A stretch of 64,000 nt of DNA from assembly GCF_047495875.1 (NCBI RefSeq), contig NC_092463.1, positions 2,613,057 through 2,677,056 on the forward strand. Direction: 5' to 3'. The number at the start of each line of letters is the position of its first letter. The stretch's first letter is position 1. Shown here in pieces: positions 19,481 through 31,211 of this stretch. The position numbers and the translations under genes were made by a program. The notes beneath the pieces were generated by a model that had not been told where the DNA came from, did no database searches, and saw only the letters and a program-made list of their open reading frames with translations. The DNA comes from Pithys albifrons albifrons. Lineage: Eukaryota > Chordata > Aves > Passeriformes > Thamnophilidae.

Positions 19481-20810
19481 GGGACACTCAGCGGGGGAGG
19501 TCAGGGACTGCCACGGGCCAAAATATGTCGTGCAGCTCAACTGGCAAGTTGTCAGTGAGAGGCCCCCCACGCACGCACGACCAAGCCTGGGGTCAGTGCT
19601 GTTTATCCTCTGTCAATCCCGACATCCATCATCCTGTCTGGAGAGGGCTGGAGTGGCCAGTGGATCCAGGAGGGGTTCCCTATCTTTGATTTGAGGTGTT
19701 GGGGTGGTAGCACCCACAGTGGTGCAGGAAAGGACGAGCTCAAATCCCGGGCAGCTGGACTCAATGAGGACTCCTGGAAATCCGGGCTGGGAGCAGCCAA
19801 AATCTCTGCTCCAGCTTCCTGGAGCGTTTCCCACTTCCCTGGCCTGGAGTATTGCATCTGTCCCAAGACATATACATGCCCGAGGAATGCCAGATAACAA
19901 GGAGAGAAGTGTCAAACCCCTGTGGACTGTCGAGAGAAATAAATCAGGGACACATTCATGGCATTCCCAACAGGAATCCTCACATTGGAAGCAGCTGGAC
20001 ACCCTCCCCCCACCCGTCTATTGTAGTGACAGGGATTTATCACTGCAGCCCCTCTCCCCTCCATCCCAGGCAGTGTGCAATCCACTGCATCCCGGTCATC
20101 CTGGAAAGCAGCTCCCACCCATGCTGGGACCAGGCTGGTTGGAAGCCCAGCTGTCCCAGGGAATGTGGCCGTGGGGGTCACATCCGGAGAGGCTGCTGCC
20201 CTCTCGGCTGCAGGCAGCTGGCTGGCCCCAGCACTTGCAAGGAGTCGCTCTGCCTGGCCATGGAAAACCATTAGGGCTTCGAGTGGGGTCCAGGCCAGCT
20301 GGACACAATCCTCAGACGTCAAAGAAGTCCCCTGTGCCAAAAAGTGGCTTTTCTTTGAAGCTCAGACACCTCCATGGCTCTCCAGGGAAATCGGGAGCTG
20401 TGAGGGGCTGGCAGCTCCTCTGCCTGGTGAAACCCCAGCTGGGATGTCCCCCCCATAGGAAATGGTGGCATTTGGTGGCACCTTGGAGGTGGCAATGGGC
20501 AGAGGGAGCTGAAAATAGGAGAGAGAAAGGGAGGACAACCTGTTGCTCGTTGGTATATTTGGGAGCTGTTGAAATTACAAACCACAGGTCCTGACAATCC
20601 TCTGCCACTGGGAAAGAGGAGCCACCAGGCTTTCTGCAAGTCTTCAGGATGCTAAAAAGTGCCTTTTCCCAACTTCCTGAGCCAAACTGGCACCAGTCAG
20701 TTAAAAAAAGTAGCAGCTGGAAACAGTCAGAGTCATGCCCTGGCTTTGGGAGCAGAATCCTGCTGGCACGGGCATCTCTGTGGATTTGGGAGTAGCTGAG
20801 AGCCTCAGCA
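19481..20810. other. Intergenic, no recognised feature
   Basis: Unique-looking sequence 5' of NID2 on the minus strand. Short reading frames have no recognisable protein. No CR1 end is visible. Confidence 0.5.
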
Positions 20811-21265
20811 GGGATGGGGATGGAGTCAGGGATGGGAACAGGGAGGAGGAGGAAGAGGACAAGAATGGGAATGAGGATAGGGATGGGGACCATGATGTGG
20901 ATGGGTCAGGAATGATGATGGATGTGGGGATGGGTATAGATAGGGATGGGGACAGAGATAAGGGTGGGCATTGGAATGGAGATGAACATGAAGATGGGGG
21001 CAATGATGAGGATGGGTATAGGGATGAGGATGAAGATGGGGAAAGGGACAAGGATGGGGATGAGGATATGGATAGGTATGGAAATAGGTCCAGGGATGTG
21101 GATGAAGATGAAAATGGGCATAGGGATGGGTATGAGGATGGGAATGAGGATGGGAATGAGGATGGGAATGAGAATGGGGCTGGGTACAAGGATGGGGATG
21201 AGGATGAAGATGGGGACAGGAATAAGGGTGGGGATAGGGATATGGATGGGGACAGGGACAGGCTG
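20810..21265. repeat. GATGGG/GATGAG degenerate array
   Basis: About 450 bases of imperfect hexamer-like repeats (GGGGAT, GAGGAT, GGGTAT, GGGACA). All six frames yield low-complexity D/G/E, M/G or H/P frames, so none is a gene. Confidence 0.92.
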
Positions 21266-21759
21266 GGCCATGTGCTAGGAAAGGAGGTGCTTTCAGGGAG
21301 TGATCCCTGTAATCACTTCCATGTGCCTTGGCAGGGCCTCTGGCTGCAGGGTTCATGCCTTCCCATAGCTTGGGTATAAAAAACAATCAATAGACATTTA
21401 CTGGGCAGCATTTTGGGCAGAAACAGATGTGCTTAACTGGCAGAAGATGGAGGGTGTTCTGTGGGACAGAGCTGGGGATGGATCCAGCCCGACCCAGATG
21501 CCCCCACCACCACAAACATTCCCAGCTCCCTCTGCTAAACTGGGAAGACCAGGACAAACCATTCCTGTTCCTGCCAGCTGTGGCTGCCTGGGGGAGTGGC
21601 ACCTCCCTGCCCTGCTGAAGGCTTGTCCTCACCCTGTGTTCCCAGTGAGGAAGAGGAAGGGCAAAGGAATCCCTGATGCAGAGGCTGTTCCAGGCAGGAA
21701 ATCCTGGCAGCCTCTTCCCCAAGCCTGGCAAGCCCTGGAATCGCTGAGACGCTGCGGCC

Positions 21760-21960
21760 GCCAGAGATAAGGGAGGCAGCAGGAAACGTGCATCTCTCCT
21801 GGGTCAGTCGGGGAAGGAAACGCGATTCCCGGTAACGGGAGCGGGGCTGGGGAGTGCGGCAGAAAGCAAAGGCTCACAGGATGCACCGGGGCCGTTTGGT
21901 GTGTCGGGATGTTCGAAGAGGAGCGGGGGTGGTGTGGGGCTGGGACGAGAGCAGGGCTCT
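21760..21960. promoter_or_regulatory. Small CpG-rich patch
   Basis: Local cluster of CpGs, including GCGGCCGC, in otherwise CpG-poor intergenic DNA. It could be a regulatory element; there is no gene evidence. Confidence 0.25.
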
Positions 21961-22227
21961 GTTGGCAGCGTCCCGTTGCCAGCTGGGTTAGTGGGTCGTG
22001 CACTTGGAGCATTTCTCCTCTTGGATGTTGGAAACCAGTCCTGCTCAAGGTCAGGCTATTTGGCAGGAAGGGCCACAAAGTGATGCCTTAAACATCCCTC
22101 TGGCCCCGGCAGGAAAGGGCTCTCTCAGAGAGGGGTTGAGCATCTCTGAACTCCATGGGATCAGCACACACAAGTGTTTTGGCTTCATGTCCTAAGAAAG
22201 AGAAATGTCTGTGGGGTTCTCCCATAT

Positions 22228-22600
22228 AGAATCATGGATTGGTTTAGGTTGGAAAAGCACTCTAAGATCATTAAGCCCAACCATTCCCCCACCACTGCCA
22301 AGGCCACCACTAACCCATGTCCCCAGGTGCCACAGCCAAGTGGCTTTTAAATCCACGAGTGGGATTTTAAATCCAGGAATGGGAACTCTACCAGTGCCCT
22401 GGGCAGCTATGCCAGGGCTGGACAACCCTTTCCATGAAGAAATTTCCCCTAATATCCAATCTACACCTCCCTTGAATCTGTTTCCTCTTGTCCTGTCACT
22501 TGTTCCCCAGCAGAAGAGTCCAGTTCCCACCTGGCTACAACCTCCTGTCAGGAAGCTGAAGAAAATCCCTCCATCCTTAACAACTGGTATCATGGAATCA
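22228..22600 (-). mobile_element. CR1 element
   Basis: Reverse-complement CR1 with the AGAATCATGGATTGGTTTAG end, the TTTCCATGAAGAAATTTCCC block and the CTTGTCCTGTCACTTGTTCC block. Confidence 0.9.
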
Positions 22601-23455
22601 TAGAATTCCATTGGATAATCTCAGCCAAATCTGACAGCAACATCTATGAAAGTCCATAAAACAAGACAGAGGAAGGGGAAACCCCATTAACTGCCCTCTT
22701 GCCCAACATGTTGGGCACAGCCTTCTGTTTGAGCTCAACCCTTACGAGCCATCTAAGAACCCACAACTGGTGCCCAGCTTTCCAGCAGCAGGAACAACCT
22801 CTGCATTGTGTCAAGCACAAGGAGGGAATCCCTGGGTGGCCCTTCCCCTCCTGTGGGGTGGCTTTGCTTCCCCTCTGGGCAAGTGGAGGGATCTCTCCCC
22901 CTGACTCCATCCATGGCTCCTGGCTGGGCTCTGTGCCTTCCCTGCAGCTGTTTCCTTTCCTGGGAGCATCCCACCGGGTGCTGACAGCAGGGAAGCTGCG
23001 GCAGCAGGGCAGGTTCCCTCCCAGCTCTCGACATCTCCATTTTTGGGAACAGTCCTCATTAACTTTGGTCTCAATTCCTTGACTCAGCTTCGCCTCATGA
23101 CTCACCACCTTCTCGCCCCGGCCCACATCCCTCTTGGGGGGTCCAGGGATGGACCAGGAGGCACAGCAGGACTTGCTGAGGTGCATCCTCAGGGATGTCC
23201 ACCCCTGCTGCAGATGATTTCCATAGGTAGGGTCCAGCCCACATGCTCCAGCTGCAACTCAGCACAGATCTTTGTGCTCAAGGCATCAGAGGTGTCCTGG
23301 GAGAGAGGTTGTCCCTACAGAGGTGGGAAGATGGGGTGGGAAGGTGGAAGATGTGGGTCCATAATATGGAAAATTGAAGTTTTTATGGAAAGAGGAGAGT
23401 TTCTTGGCACTGGGCAACTTCCCAATGTGGGAAAATGGTTTAGTGCATGGAGAGA
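22601..23455. other. Intergenic, no recognised feature
   Basis: Unique-looking sequence. Short overlapping frames on both strands are not recognisable. Confidence 0.45.
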
Positions 23456-23459
23456 AGGA

Positions 23460-23583
23460 AGACCAGGCTGGATGGGGCTTGGAGAAACCTGTTCTAGTGG
23501 AAGATGTCCCTGCCCAAGGCAGAGGTATGGAATAAGAGGAGCTTTAAGGTCCCTTCCAACCCAAACCATTCTAGGATTTTATG
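23460..23583 (+). mobile_element. CR1 3' end fragment
   Basis: Sense CR1 end: GACCAGGCTGGATGGGGCTT through CCTTCCAACCCAAACCATTC. Confidence 0.88.
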
Positions 23584-24202
23584 AAATAAAGCTGCTGAGT
23601 CCTCCCAGCTGGAAAGTGGAGCTCAGGTCTCCCAGCATCCCACAGAGCTGAAGACTCACTGGATAGAAACACAGCTCTCACATGGAAAAGCTTTCTGAGA
23701 CATCTGAGCTGCAGCCCAAAGGATTGCTCCAGGTTTCAGAATGTATTTTAAGACATAAAGGTAAAGAAAATGTTTTTTAAATCTCTGGGGCTCTCCTTCC
23801 TTCCTTCCTCTCTCTAAATATTGCTGCAAACTGTTTTTGCTACGGCAGCTGCCGGATGAGGCTGCGGATCCCTGTGAGCCCCCCGTGCTCCCAGCGTTCC
23901 AGGAGCTCGGCACAGAGCTCACAAATGTGCCTGACACTGACTGATTCCTGTTCCCTGTTCCCCCAAGATTAGCCACCAGTTCCTTATTTGGTCCAGGCTC
24001 CAGCAAATTCCCTGGCAGGGGGGATTTCAGTGCCCAGGCAGAGCAGCGTTTGTGCTGGAGGTGGGAGAACCAGTCAGGAAGGAGCTCGGGTTCACAGCAC
24101 AGATAACATCAACCCAGGTCCTGTGTTTCCAGGGAATCCTGAGTGTTTCCCTGCAGCACAAAGCACAGCAGACACAGAGTGACTGTCCCCATCACCCTTG
24201 AT

Positions 24203-24440
24203 AGAATAAAATCATAGAACAGAATCACAGAGTTCCCTGAGCTGGAAGGGATACACAAGGATCCAACTCCTGTCCCTGCACAGACACCCCAACAATCCCA
24301 TCATGTGCCAGAGAGATTTGTTCAAACACTCCTTAAGCTCTGTCAAGTTTGGGGCCATGCCAAGTTCAGTGCCTGACCACCCCCTGGGGGAAAAAAGTTT
24401 TCCTAATATCCAACCTAAACCTCCCCTAACACAGGCCCAG
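24203..24440 (-). mobile_element. CR1 fragment
   Basis: Reverse-complement CR1 of the subfamily with TTCAAACACTCCTTAAGCTC and CAACCTAAACCTCCCCTAAC. Confidence 0.87.
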
Positions 24441-24618
24441 TCCTGCCCCATCCCAGGGCTCTGATCCCAACAAACATTGGGCTGTGCTGCTGCAGCTTTG
24501 AGAAAATTTGTTGGATGTTTATACCCTGAATGAAGAGTTTGCTGCAGAATTAGACTTTATTTGTAGTGTGGATTAGGTACAACCTACATCTTGTCCCCAT
24601 GTGGGAGTGGGCAGGGAG

Positions 24619-24725
24619 TCAGAGAATCCCAGAATGATTTGGCTTGGAAGAGACCTTAAAGCCCATCTCATTCCAACCCCCTGCCATGAGCAGGGACACC
24701 TTGCACTAGACCAACCCTGAGGTAA
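24619..24725 (-). mobile_element. CR1 3' end fragment
   Basis: Reverse-complement CR1 end: AGAGAATCCCAGAATGATTT to CACTAGACCAACCC. Confidence 0.85.
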
Positions 24726-25615
24726 GCTGGGACCCCATGGCTTGCCCTGGGAGCACCATCAGAGATGGGGTTCAGCCCTTCCCACAGCTCTAACCAATCC
24801 CAGGCTTTCCCCAAAACCTCTTTCCAGCTCATCTCTCCTTGTCTGACCTCCTGGGGCCTCCAGCCCTGACCCCTGCAGCCCCCAAATGCTCCAGAGTGAC
24901 TAATCCCAGCAATTAGCCTCGTTCCCTGCATTTATCTGCTTCCTGCCTTTGTCTCCCACTGACAGCCTCTCTGAGCAAATCTGCTTTTAGCCACATTTTC
25001 CAGGCTCTGGCTCTCCTGCCAGCCTTTGTCCCGCAGAGCCTCTCCAGGCTGGGTGAAGAGGTTATTCTCCCCTGACACGTGTCCCTTCCATCTGCTGTGA
25101 CCAACAACCAGCCCCCAGCAGTGCCGAGGTCGCCCGGCCCCGGCAGAGGATGGAGCAGCTCCAGCTGGAGGATTTGTTCTTTAAATTGAAGACGGATGCG
25201 GCCCCAGCGGCGTTCCCTGCTGAAAGGGATTTTAGGGCTGAGCAATCCGGCTAAATGGGGACAAGAGGGCTTGGGCTAGTTGGAAATTCAATGGGAAAGA
25301 GTGAAACACATGGACAGCACATTTGGGAGCTGCTTCCTCCGCCCAGGCCGTTCCCTGGGACAGGCTGTGCATCCGCAGGGAGCTCTGAGGACCCACAGAG
25401 ATTCAGGGGGATGTAAATCCTCACACACGTGGGCTCCACCAGCCTAAAGCAGTGAGCCAGCCTGCTTGTAAATATTTAATTAGTGTTATTTTTCCTGCTA
25501 TTTTATTTTAATTTTTAGTTCAGGATCCTTCTCTCCTTAAAGTGAGCTTCAAATTCTAGGATTTTTCTCCACACAGTGAGGAAGGAAGAAGGAAGGGGAA
25601 AGTAAGGAAGGAAGG
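24726..25615. other. Intergenic, with AT-rich block at 25.46-25.56 kb
   Basis: Mostly unique sequence. A short AT-rich stretch with TTTAATTAGTG and poly-T motifs at 25470-25530 resembles conserved non-coding DNA but could be chance. A GGAA repeat lies at 25580-25620. Confidence 0.35.
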
Positions 25616-25619
25616 AAGG

Positions 25620-26150
25620 ATCATAGAATTCTAGAATGGTTTAGGTTGGAAGAGACCTGAAAGATCATTGCATTCTACCTCCTGCCATGGGCAGGGACAC
25701 TTTCCACTAGACCAGGTTACTCCAAGCCCTGTCCAACCTGGCCTTGGACACTTCCAAGGATGGGACAGCCACGGCTCCTCTGGGCAACCTGTGCCAGGGC
25801 CTCACCATCCTCACAGCCAGGAATTTCTTCCCAATATCCCACCGCACCCTGCCCTCTGGCAGTGGGAAACCATTCCCTCTTGTCCTGTCCCTCCATCCCT
25901 TGTCCCAAGTTCCTCTCCAGTTCTCCTGGAGCCTCTTTAGGCACTGGAAGGGGCTCTCAGTTCTCCCTGGAGCCTTCTCTTCTGCAAGTGAGCCCACCCA
26001 GCTCTCCCAGCCTGGCTCCAGAGCTGAGGGATCCAGCCCTGGAGCACCTTTGTGGCCTCCTCTGGACTTGCTCCAACAGCTCCAGGTCCTTCTGATATCG
26101 TGGGGCCCCCGAGCTGGAGACAGCTCTTCAGGTGGGGTCTCACAAGAGCA
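25620..26150 (-). mobile_element. Long CR1 3' segment (about 530 bp)
   Basis: The longest CR1 copy in the window on this strand. It runs from AGAATTCTAGAATGGTTTAG through CTCTGGGCAACCTGTGCCAG to the GGACTTGCTCCAACAGCTCC and GGTGGGGTCTCACAAGAGCA blocks. Confidence 0.93.
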
Positions 26151-26219
26151 GAGAAGGAAGAGAGATAAAAAAGAAGAAAGGAAGAGATAAAAAAGAAGGA
26201 AGGAAGGAGGGAAAACAAG

Positions 26220-27100
26220 GGGCTGGGGCTGGGGCTGCGGGATAAACTCGACCGGGGAGCGCTCGGCAGCGCTGCTGGACGGGGAGGGAGGGGAGCGGGA
26301 TGGAGCGGGGAGCAGGACTGGTCCCGCGTCCCTGCGATCCCGGTTATCCCGGCGATTCAGGTTATCCCGGCCGCCCTCTGGCGCCGCCTGGCGCCCGCGC
26401 GGGGCTGTGCACCGGGACACGCACCCACGGACCGGGACACCCACCCTCGGACTGGGACACCCGCCCACCAAACGGGGCACCCACGGACTCGCGAGATCCT
26501 CACCCACGGACCAGGACACGCACCCACGGACCGGGACACCCACCCACGGACCCGTGAGATCCTCACCCACGGACCGGGACACCCACCCACGGACCGGGAC
26601 ACGCACCCACGGACCGCTCCCTCCCCTCAATCCCCATCCCGACCCCTCGCTGTGCCCCTACCCCCCTCCGGTGGTCCCTGCTTAGACACAACATCCCCTC
26701 AGACACCCACAGGTGGCTCAGCCCGGCACCCAAACTTGATGATTAGAGTTGCACTCACCCAGCCCGGACACGCACACACCTGAACCCTCATACGCGCACA
26801 GGTGCCTTCCTCCCCTTCCTTCCCTCTCCCACTTCAACCCATGCTTCCTCCCCATCCCCGGGGTGATCCACCGCTGCCCCTCCTCCTGGTGCCCTGATCC
26901 CAGGCCCCCTCCCGCACCCACCGGCTCCCCCCCGACTCCCCCGCCGCCGGGCCGCGTGTGGTGCAGTCTCCTCGTGACTCGCCCTTCCTTGGTTGTGCTG
27001 GAAACGCCACCGAGCCCAAACCACTTTCCTTGCTCGTTTCGGTCATCCCGCAGCTGGGACAAACCCGGCTTCGGGCAGGGCTTGTGCAACTGAGAAGCGT
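26220..27100. promoter_or_regulatory. Intergenic CpG-rich region
   Basis: CpG-dense sequence starting right after the long CR1 copy and about 4-5 kb upstream of PTGDR. No exon or start is recognised. Part of the CpG content comes from the 18-bp array within it. Confidence 0.35.
26404..26620. repeat. 18-bp minisatellite (CACCCACGGACCGGGACA)n
   Basis: About ten imperfect 18-bp units, interrupted twice by a CGTGAGATCCT insert, which gives a larger repeat. Confidence 0.92.
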
Positions 27101-28730
27101 TGCTCCATAGCCCCCTTCCTGCCCAACGCCTTCCCACCCTGGGGCTGCTTTCTTTCCCGTTGTTTTCCTCCCTCTAACAGACCTGGCAGGATGTGATGCC
27201 GGCAGCCGCCTGAAATGCGGCAGGAGGAGGTGGCTGCAGCCCCTGGACACCCCGTGGGATGAGCCTGCAGAATTCCTAACTGCCCAGGGCTATTTTCTCC
27301 CGCTGCAATAGCACAGCTGGAAACAATCGGCAGGATTTCACCCGGTGACTCAGCGCGGGTCTGTTGTCTTCCCAAATCCCACAGACCGTGCAGCCGAGCA
27401 GCCCCCCAAAACTCCCCTCTCCTGGGGACACTGTCACAGTCAGGATGGGGGGCACGGAGGCCAGACCTGCCTCTATCTGTCAATTTACATCAGAATGTTT
27501 GGGTGTGTTTAAAACACCTGCTGCAACTTCCCAGCGAAGAAATGCCAGTATCCTATGAGGAAAAACTCCGGGGTATCACCAGCGTGGGAGTTCCCCATTC
27601 CTGTGCTCCGATCCTCTGGTTACAGGACTCTGGGTGCCTCCCCAGCCTGTCAGTGCATCATTTGGACACCGGGAGCACCCACCTGCCCACGCCAGGGAGC
27701 TGTGAATCCCCAGACTGGAAAGAGTGAAAGGCTTAAAGCCTGGAGCTGGGGAAGACGTGGGAATTATTGGGAATTATTGGGAAAGGGCACGGGAGGGCAG
27801 GGTGATGCTCTGCTCCAGGACTGGGATCTCCGAGGAGGGGAGAAAGGCTGGGATAATCACTGGGATGAGTGAAGAAGCACCAGCCGGTGTTAATCCAGTG
27901 CTCCCGGGCGGGGAAAAGGTTGGCTCTTTTCCGCAGGACTCTCCCAGCTTTGTTTGCTCCGCATGCGAATATCCAGGACGAGCTGCCAAAGCCGCCGTTC
28001 CCGGCCAGCCGCATCCCTCCATCCGGCTCCCGCTGCTGCCAAAACCCTCCCCGTCTAACGGGCTCTAAATTAGGTTATTCAGACACTGCCACAAACACTT
28101 CCAAAGGGAGCACTGAGCTGGAGGAAGGCGAGAAAATCCCAGCGCGGCCGCCCGGGGCTATGCTGGTGTCGAATTGCAGACACGATTTCTCCGGGCAGCA
28201 GCGGCTCTTTGGGAAAATCCAGGCTTGGCAATAGCAGGGAACAGCGATGCAACAAGCACCTACTCACAGCCTCTCACCACTGGCCGGCAAGGAGAAACCA
28301 TAGGGAGCCAACAAGTGTTTTGGAAAAAAACCCCAAACAAACAAGACAAAATTCCTTGTGGGTGCTTCAAGTTTTTCCAGCTCGTCATTTATCCCTGGGG
28401 TTTGTGGCTGCTTTTTCTTCCGCTTTGCGGTGTTTTTATTATCGAATTTTTTTTTTTTATGCCCCGTCTTCACCAGGAATGTGACCGGGAGATGGGGGTC
28501 ACATCGGAAGTGTGACGAACGGGAGGGATTCGTCATATGTGGTGATGAGACTTTCTCAAAATCGTTTTCCCCTCCCCAAATAGCTGCTATTTATGCAAAT
28601 AAACCCAAAGAAGAGGTAAAAAGGGACTCGGTGCCCACGCTGGGTTTTCTCCCCGGGGAGATGGAGGAGGGAGATGTCTGCGGTTATGCTCCTGGCTGAA
28701 CACCTATCCCGGCTCCGAGGGGGATCCATC
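27101..28730. other. Intergenic, unique; octamer motif at 28593
   Basis: No CR1 end visible. ATGCAAAT (28593-28600) lies in a short AT-rich block (about 28540-28620) beside C-runs. It could be a regulatory element, but this is weak. Confidence 0.35.
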
Positions 28731-29250
28731 TCTCTCTAAAGAGAAGGATGGTCCCTGTGGCCAGCTGTGCTCTGCATCAGACCCTCCAGCAGCTGGGGGA
28801 GCAACTGGGATCAGGTGAAAGCATCCCCCTGCCAGGTTGCTCTGCCACCCCCTGCCACATCTGCACTGGGTGTCTGCCTCCTGTGCCTGTACCCAGCACC
28901 CTGGAGGCATGGTGAGACCAGGGGAGAGTCCCAAGAAGCCATCTGCGTGCCAGATTTTCTCCACAGAGCCGTGCAGACAGGAACGACAGCACTGCCTGCT
29001 CCTTTGGAGTTTCCAACCACAGCTGGTGCAATCAGGGGCAACACCCACCTACAAAAGGGTATTTTTTGCCCAGTTCTTCCTCCTCCTCTTGCCAAGCAAC
29101 CCATTTTTGCTGAATTTGGCCTTCTGGTGGCTGTCAAGGGACTTCTCAGCAGTGGTGGAGAAGCCCAGCACTTCTGTCTCTTCTCCATCAAAACAGATGC
29201 AGGAGGGTGTGATGTCACTGCTCAGCCAGCAGCACATCCCTGGGGTAATC
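28731..29250. other. Intergenic, no recognised feature
   Basis: Unique-looking sequence. The reading frames show no family I recognise. Confidence 0.4.
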
Positions 29251-29252
29251 AG

Positions 29253-29430
29253 AGATTCCCAGAATGGTTGAGGTTGGAAGGGACCTTAAGGCCCAAGAAA
29301 GGGACACCTTCCATGAGACCAGGCTGCTCCAAGCCCCATCCAGGCTGGCCTGGAACACTTTCAGGGATGGGGCAGCCACAGCTTCTGTGGGCACCCTGTG
29401 CCAGTGCATCCTCCCTGGTATTTGCAGCAT
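29253..29430 (-). mobile_element. CR1 3' end fragment
   Basis: Reverse-complement CR1 end: AGATTCCCAGAATGGTTGAG through GGGGCAGCCACAGCTTCTGT. Confidence 0.87.
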
Positions 29431-30323
29431 TACAGCAGGGCTGGCACTAATTACTCCAGGGATCAAGACAGGCATTATGGTCCTGGTAAACCAGCTCTCT
29501 GGAGGTGCTGGGTTCTCCACCCCAATCTTCATCCTGGGCAAACCTGAGGGATCCCACCACATCTTGCCCCTGCTTCACCCTGCTGGGATCACCACAGGGA
29601 GCCAGCAGCAGTTGGTGGGTGCTGCTCCAGGATCTGGGGTGCTGGGCCAGCTAAGAAGGCAGAGGGTGTGTTTTTCAGACACTTTTTTGGGGGATATCCC
29701 TCGGATTGCTTCCCAGGGCAGGCTGCATTTCCTCTGCCCCGGGCCCCGAGCAGGAAACAGTTACTGGGTGCACGTTCAGCCCTAGTGAGGGCAGCACTTC
29801 AACACCATTTGTTGTCGAGAGCTGAGCTGCAACGAGTTTTACCTTCCAGAACCGGGACTTTCACTGTCATAGCCACAAATAGTTCCTGCCCTCTCTGCCG
29901 GAGAAGTCACCAGCTCCCTTCATGCAGTGTAAGAACTGCAACCCATAAAATATGCTGATGTGTGGCTCCTTTGACTTCCTTTCCCACCCCTCCTATCATC
30001 TTGATACTTCCCTGTGCTTCGTGTACATTCATCCGGCATAGCAAAAAGGGGCCTGAATACAGACAGACACAGTTTCATGCTTATTCATCATCACATGCAT
30101 CCTGCAAGGTGGTGTATGTGTCGTGCAGTGGCATTTCTGTGGTTAGAAAGGCCATCACTTTTCCTGGAAGAAGCTCGGGGGGCTTCTCCTAGAATCTGCT
30201 GGTGGAACAGAGGAGCACTGACATGGGCTGGGGTAATGGGGGGTTCAGCAGAGGTATCACCACACGGCAGGTGTGTGGGGTGGGATGCAGGTAGAAGTGG
30301 TGCCTGGTCAGGTTGAATCACAT
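29431..30323. other. Intergenic, no recognised feature
   Basis: Moderately AT-balanced unique sequence upstream of PTGDR. Nothing supported is seen. Confidence 0.4.
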
Positions 30324-30450
30324 CACAGAATCACAGACTGCTTTGGGTTAGAAGGCACCTCAAAGATCATCCAGTTCCAACTCCCATATCATGTGCAGGG
30401 ACCCCTTCCACTAGACCAGCTTGCTCCAAGCCTTGTGACACTCCCAGGGA
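30324..30450 (-). mobile_element. CR1 3' end fragment
   Basis: Reverse-complement CR1 end starting CAGAATCACAGACTGCTTTG, close to the PTGDR promoter. Confidence 0.87.
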
Positions 30451-30599
30451 CTCAGCCCCAGCCCTCTGCCCTGTTTTACACCCCGGAGACTCAGCCCCAG
30501 CCCTCTGCCCTGTCACCCCTCTAAGGACTCAGGCCCCCTTACCCGTAAATCCTCCCACCGTGCTTGGACCCAACACCCTTACCCGTGACCACCCCCGGG

Positions 30600-31211
30600 G
30601 CTCAGCTCTCTCCCCCTTACCGGCACCCCTCACCCTGAGGGGCTCAGCTCCAGCTCCGTCCCTTCCAGTGTCTCTTCCCAGAGCCCCTCACCCGTAACCT
30701 CCCCCTGCCCCCGGCACTCACCCCGCCCGTTCCCCTCTCTCTTCCCGGGACCCGCGGGTCTCCCGGGGGAGCAGCGCATCCCCCCACCCCGCAACCGCGC
30801 TCCGACGGCCGGGGCGGGCCGGGCAGCGAGAAGGGGCTGTCCCAGGGGTTGTCCCCGGTCGTACCGCACCTCCTTCCCTTCTTCTTCCTCCTCCTCCCTC
30901 TTCCCTCCCTCCCTTGGCGGGGGCCGCCCGCCCCGCCGGGACAGTCGCCGCCGGCAGCCGCGGCGCGGTGCGGTTCATCCATCCCATCCCGGTGCGGGAT
31001 ATCCATCCCATCTCGTGGCCGTGCGGGACATCCTTTCCACCCCGGGGCGGTGCGGGACATCATCCTATCCTGGTGCGGTGCGGGATATTATCCCATCCCA
31101 GTGCGGCGCGGGACATTCATTTCATCCCAGTGCGGCGCGGGACATCCCAACCCACAACGGGACATCCATCATCCCACCCCGGTGCGGCGCATCCCGGCGC
31201 GGGCCATCCCG
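30600..31211 (+). promoter_or_regulatory. PTGDR: PTGDR CpG-rich promoter and 5' leader
   Basis: GC-rich region with a polypyrimidine tract at 30875-30915 and a 29-bp array that runs up to the start codon. No clear TATA box. The transcription start is not fixed by eye. Confidence 0.7.
30960..31211. repeat. 29-bp tandem array in PTGDR 5' leader
   Basis: GTGCGGGACATC-type cores recur at 30992, 31021, 31050, 31078, 31106 and 31135, a spacing of 28-29 bases, separated by YATCCCATCCC-like spacers. The array ends at the PTGDR start codon. Confidence 0.9.

Noticed and set aside
19830..19990. Possible repeat copy with AATAAATCAGGG near 19.93 kb
   Set aside because: No second copy in the window and no gene upstream on that strand. 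The AATAAA is probably chance.
30849..31211. Signal-peptide-like [15 protein letters not shown] at the start of an extended PTGDR frame
   Set aside because: It results from a pyrimidine tract. Family members start close to TM1 without a signal peptide.
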